Assembly: GCA_030671565.1 (NCBI GenBank)
Contig: DAOVIC010000101.1
Span: 1 to 6,634 of the forward strand
Source: Anaerohalosphaeraceae bacterium
GTDB lineage: Bacteria; Planctomycetota; Phycisphaerae; Sedimentisphaerales; Anaerohalosphaeraceae
Direction: 5' to 3'
Length of the DNA: 6,634 bases
In this document: in pieces, positions 5,909-6,634 of the stretch
How the letters are laid out: each line of letters begins with the position of its first letter
Position numbering within the stretch: the first letter of the stretch is position 1
The notes under the pieces: generated by a model
Databases searched by the model: none
What the model saw: only the letters and a program-made list of their open reading frames with translations
Told to the model about the DNA's origin: nothing
Program-made: the position numbers and the translations under genes

Positions 5909-6634
5909 TCAACTATTCCTATCGCCACAGTCTATCCCATCCCAGAGTTTTTGTAAATATTCCTTGATCAATTTTTCGCGACCAATTTCCTTCGGCTTAT
6001 AATAATTCTTGCCGCCCTCTCCGCCCATATAATCCTGCCGCAAAAAACCCCGCGCACTATCATGAGGATACTTATACCCCTCTCCGTGCCCCAGTTCCTT
6101 CGCCCCGGCATAGTGACCATCCCGCAAATGGGGCGGAACTGCTATCGTCCTGCCGCTATTTATATCAGAAACCGCATCCCAGATCGCCTTTGCGCAAGCA
6201 TTGGACTTCGGAGCACAGGCAACATACAACGCCGCCTGCGAAAGGGCAAGCTGAGCCTCAGGAAGCCCCACAAACTCGCAAACCTGCAATGCCGATGCCG
6301 CGACAACAAGTGCCATAGGATCCGCATTACCAACGTCCTCAGACGCACAAACCGCGATTCTACGCGCAATAAACCGCAAATCCTCACCACCGGCGATCAT
6401 CCGCCCAAGCCAGTAAACAGTCGCATCAGGGTCCGAACCGCGCATCGACTTCTGCAAGGCACTGGCAAGATCGTAATGAGTATCATCACTATACTGGAGA
6501 GATTTTCGCTGGATAGACTCCTTCGCGATCTCAAGATCAAAACGCACAGCCTTGCCCCTAACCTGCTTCGCCTGCGAAAGAACCCCAACCTCCAAAGCCG
6601 TCAAGGCCCGACGAGCATCACCGTCACAAACACG
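5909..6634 (-). CDS. rarA: Replication-associated recombination protein A (RarA/MgsA AAA+ ATPase), N-terminus beyond right edge
   Basis: The reading frame is open to the right edge; 241 residues plus the stop are visible, roughly the C-terminal half of a protein of about 440. The frame enters with RVCDGDARRALTALE, the end of the AAA+ lid with the sensor-2 arginine (GDARR). The true start is therefore outside the window. Next come HYDLASALQKSMRGSDPDA, YWLGRMIAGGEDLRFIARR and ASEDVGNADPMAL, then the C-terminal signatures APKSNACAKAI, VPPHLRDGHYAGAKELGHG and YKYPHD. These are diagnostic for the RarA/WRNIP1 (clamp-loader-like) family and its tetramerisation domain. RarA acts at stalled or collapsed replication forks with SSB and RecA. 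The Walker motifs lie in the missing part. The gene is followed after 35 bp by the folate cyclo-ligase gene in the same direction. Confidence 0.95.
   Translation of the reverse strand, partial: RVCDGDARRALTALEVGVLSQAKQVRGKAVRFDLEIAKESIQRKSLQYSDDTHYDLASALQKSMRGSDPDATVYWLGRMIAGGEDLRFIARRIAVCASEDVGNADPMALVVAASALQVCEFVGLPEAQLALSQAALYVACAPKSNACAKAIWDAVSDINSGRTIAVPPHLRDGHYAGAKELGHGEGYKYPHDSARGFLRQDYMGGEGGKNYYKPKEIGREKLIKEYLQKLWDGIDCGDRNS

Noticed and set aside
6604..6604. TTG at 6604 as the start of the rarA-like gene
   Set aside because: The frame stays open to the window edge and the residues before it (DGDARR) are conserved RarA sequence, so the gene is truncated by the window and the true start lies outside.

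Overview
All seven recognisable genes lie on the minus strand, so transcription runs from the right edge to the left edge. The proteins are ordinary bacterial ones. The mixture suggests a Gram-negative-type, peptidoglycan-containing bacterium of moderate GC. It combines a divergent PilM/PilN pair, a membrane-anchored LysM plus L,D-transpeptidase protein, and HflX, GpsA and RarA in one run. The PilN and PilM style and the LysM/YkuD architecture remind me of Planctomycetota (Phycisphaerae-like), but this is an impression from memory and was not tested. I see no mobile element, CRISPR array, tRNA or rRNA.

Right block (6634 down to 1828), probably one operon read leftwards: rarA (C-terminal part only; the gene enters from the right edge), 5-formyltetrahydrofolate cyclo-ligase, a LysM/L,D-transpeptidase, hflX and gpsA. 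Gaps are 35 bp, 46 bp, an 8-bp overlap and 39 bp. The genes serve fork rescue, folate recycling, wall cross-linking, ribosome rescue and phospholipid-precursor synthesis. This is a housekeeping and stress set, not a single pathway. Two starts are non-ATG: GTG for the transpeptidase and TTG for hflX. The hflX TTG overlaps the preceding stop.

Middle (1348-1827): a 480-bp non-coding stretch, the most information-rich part for regulation. Read leftwards it holds a nested inverted repeat directly after the gpsA stop, a hairpin plus U6 run that could end the gpsA transcript, a 14-bp perfect palindrome, a good sigma70-type promoter (TTGACT, 17 bp, TAGATT), and a short hairpin starting where that promoter should initiate.

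Left block (1347 down to 1): pilM and pilN, the cytoplasmic and inner-membrane parts of the type IV pilus (or related type II secretion) alignment complex. pilN is cut by the left edge. The rest of the pil operon (pilO and others) is expected beyond it. PilM looks eroded at the places where the actin-like family normally binds ATP. The pilM start codon sits between a U8 and an A8 tract that are complementary.

I found no convincing new multi-gene system. The better leads are the structured gpsA-pilM intergenic region, the leader and start region of pilM, and the degenerate nucleotide-binding motifs of PilM.
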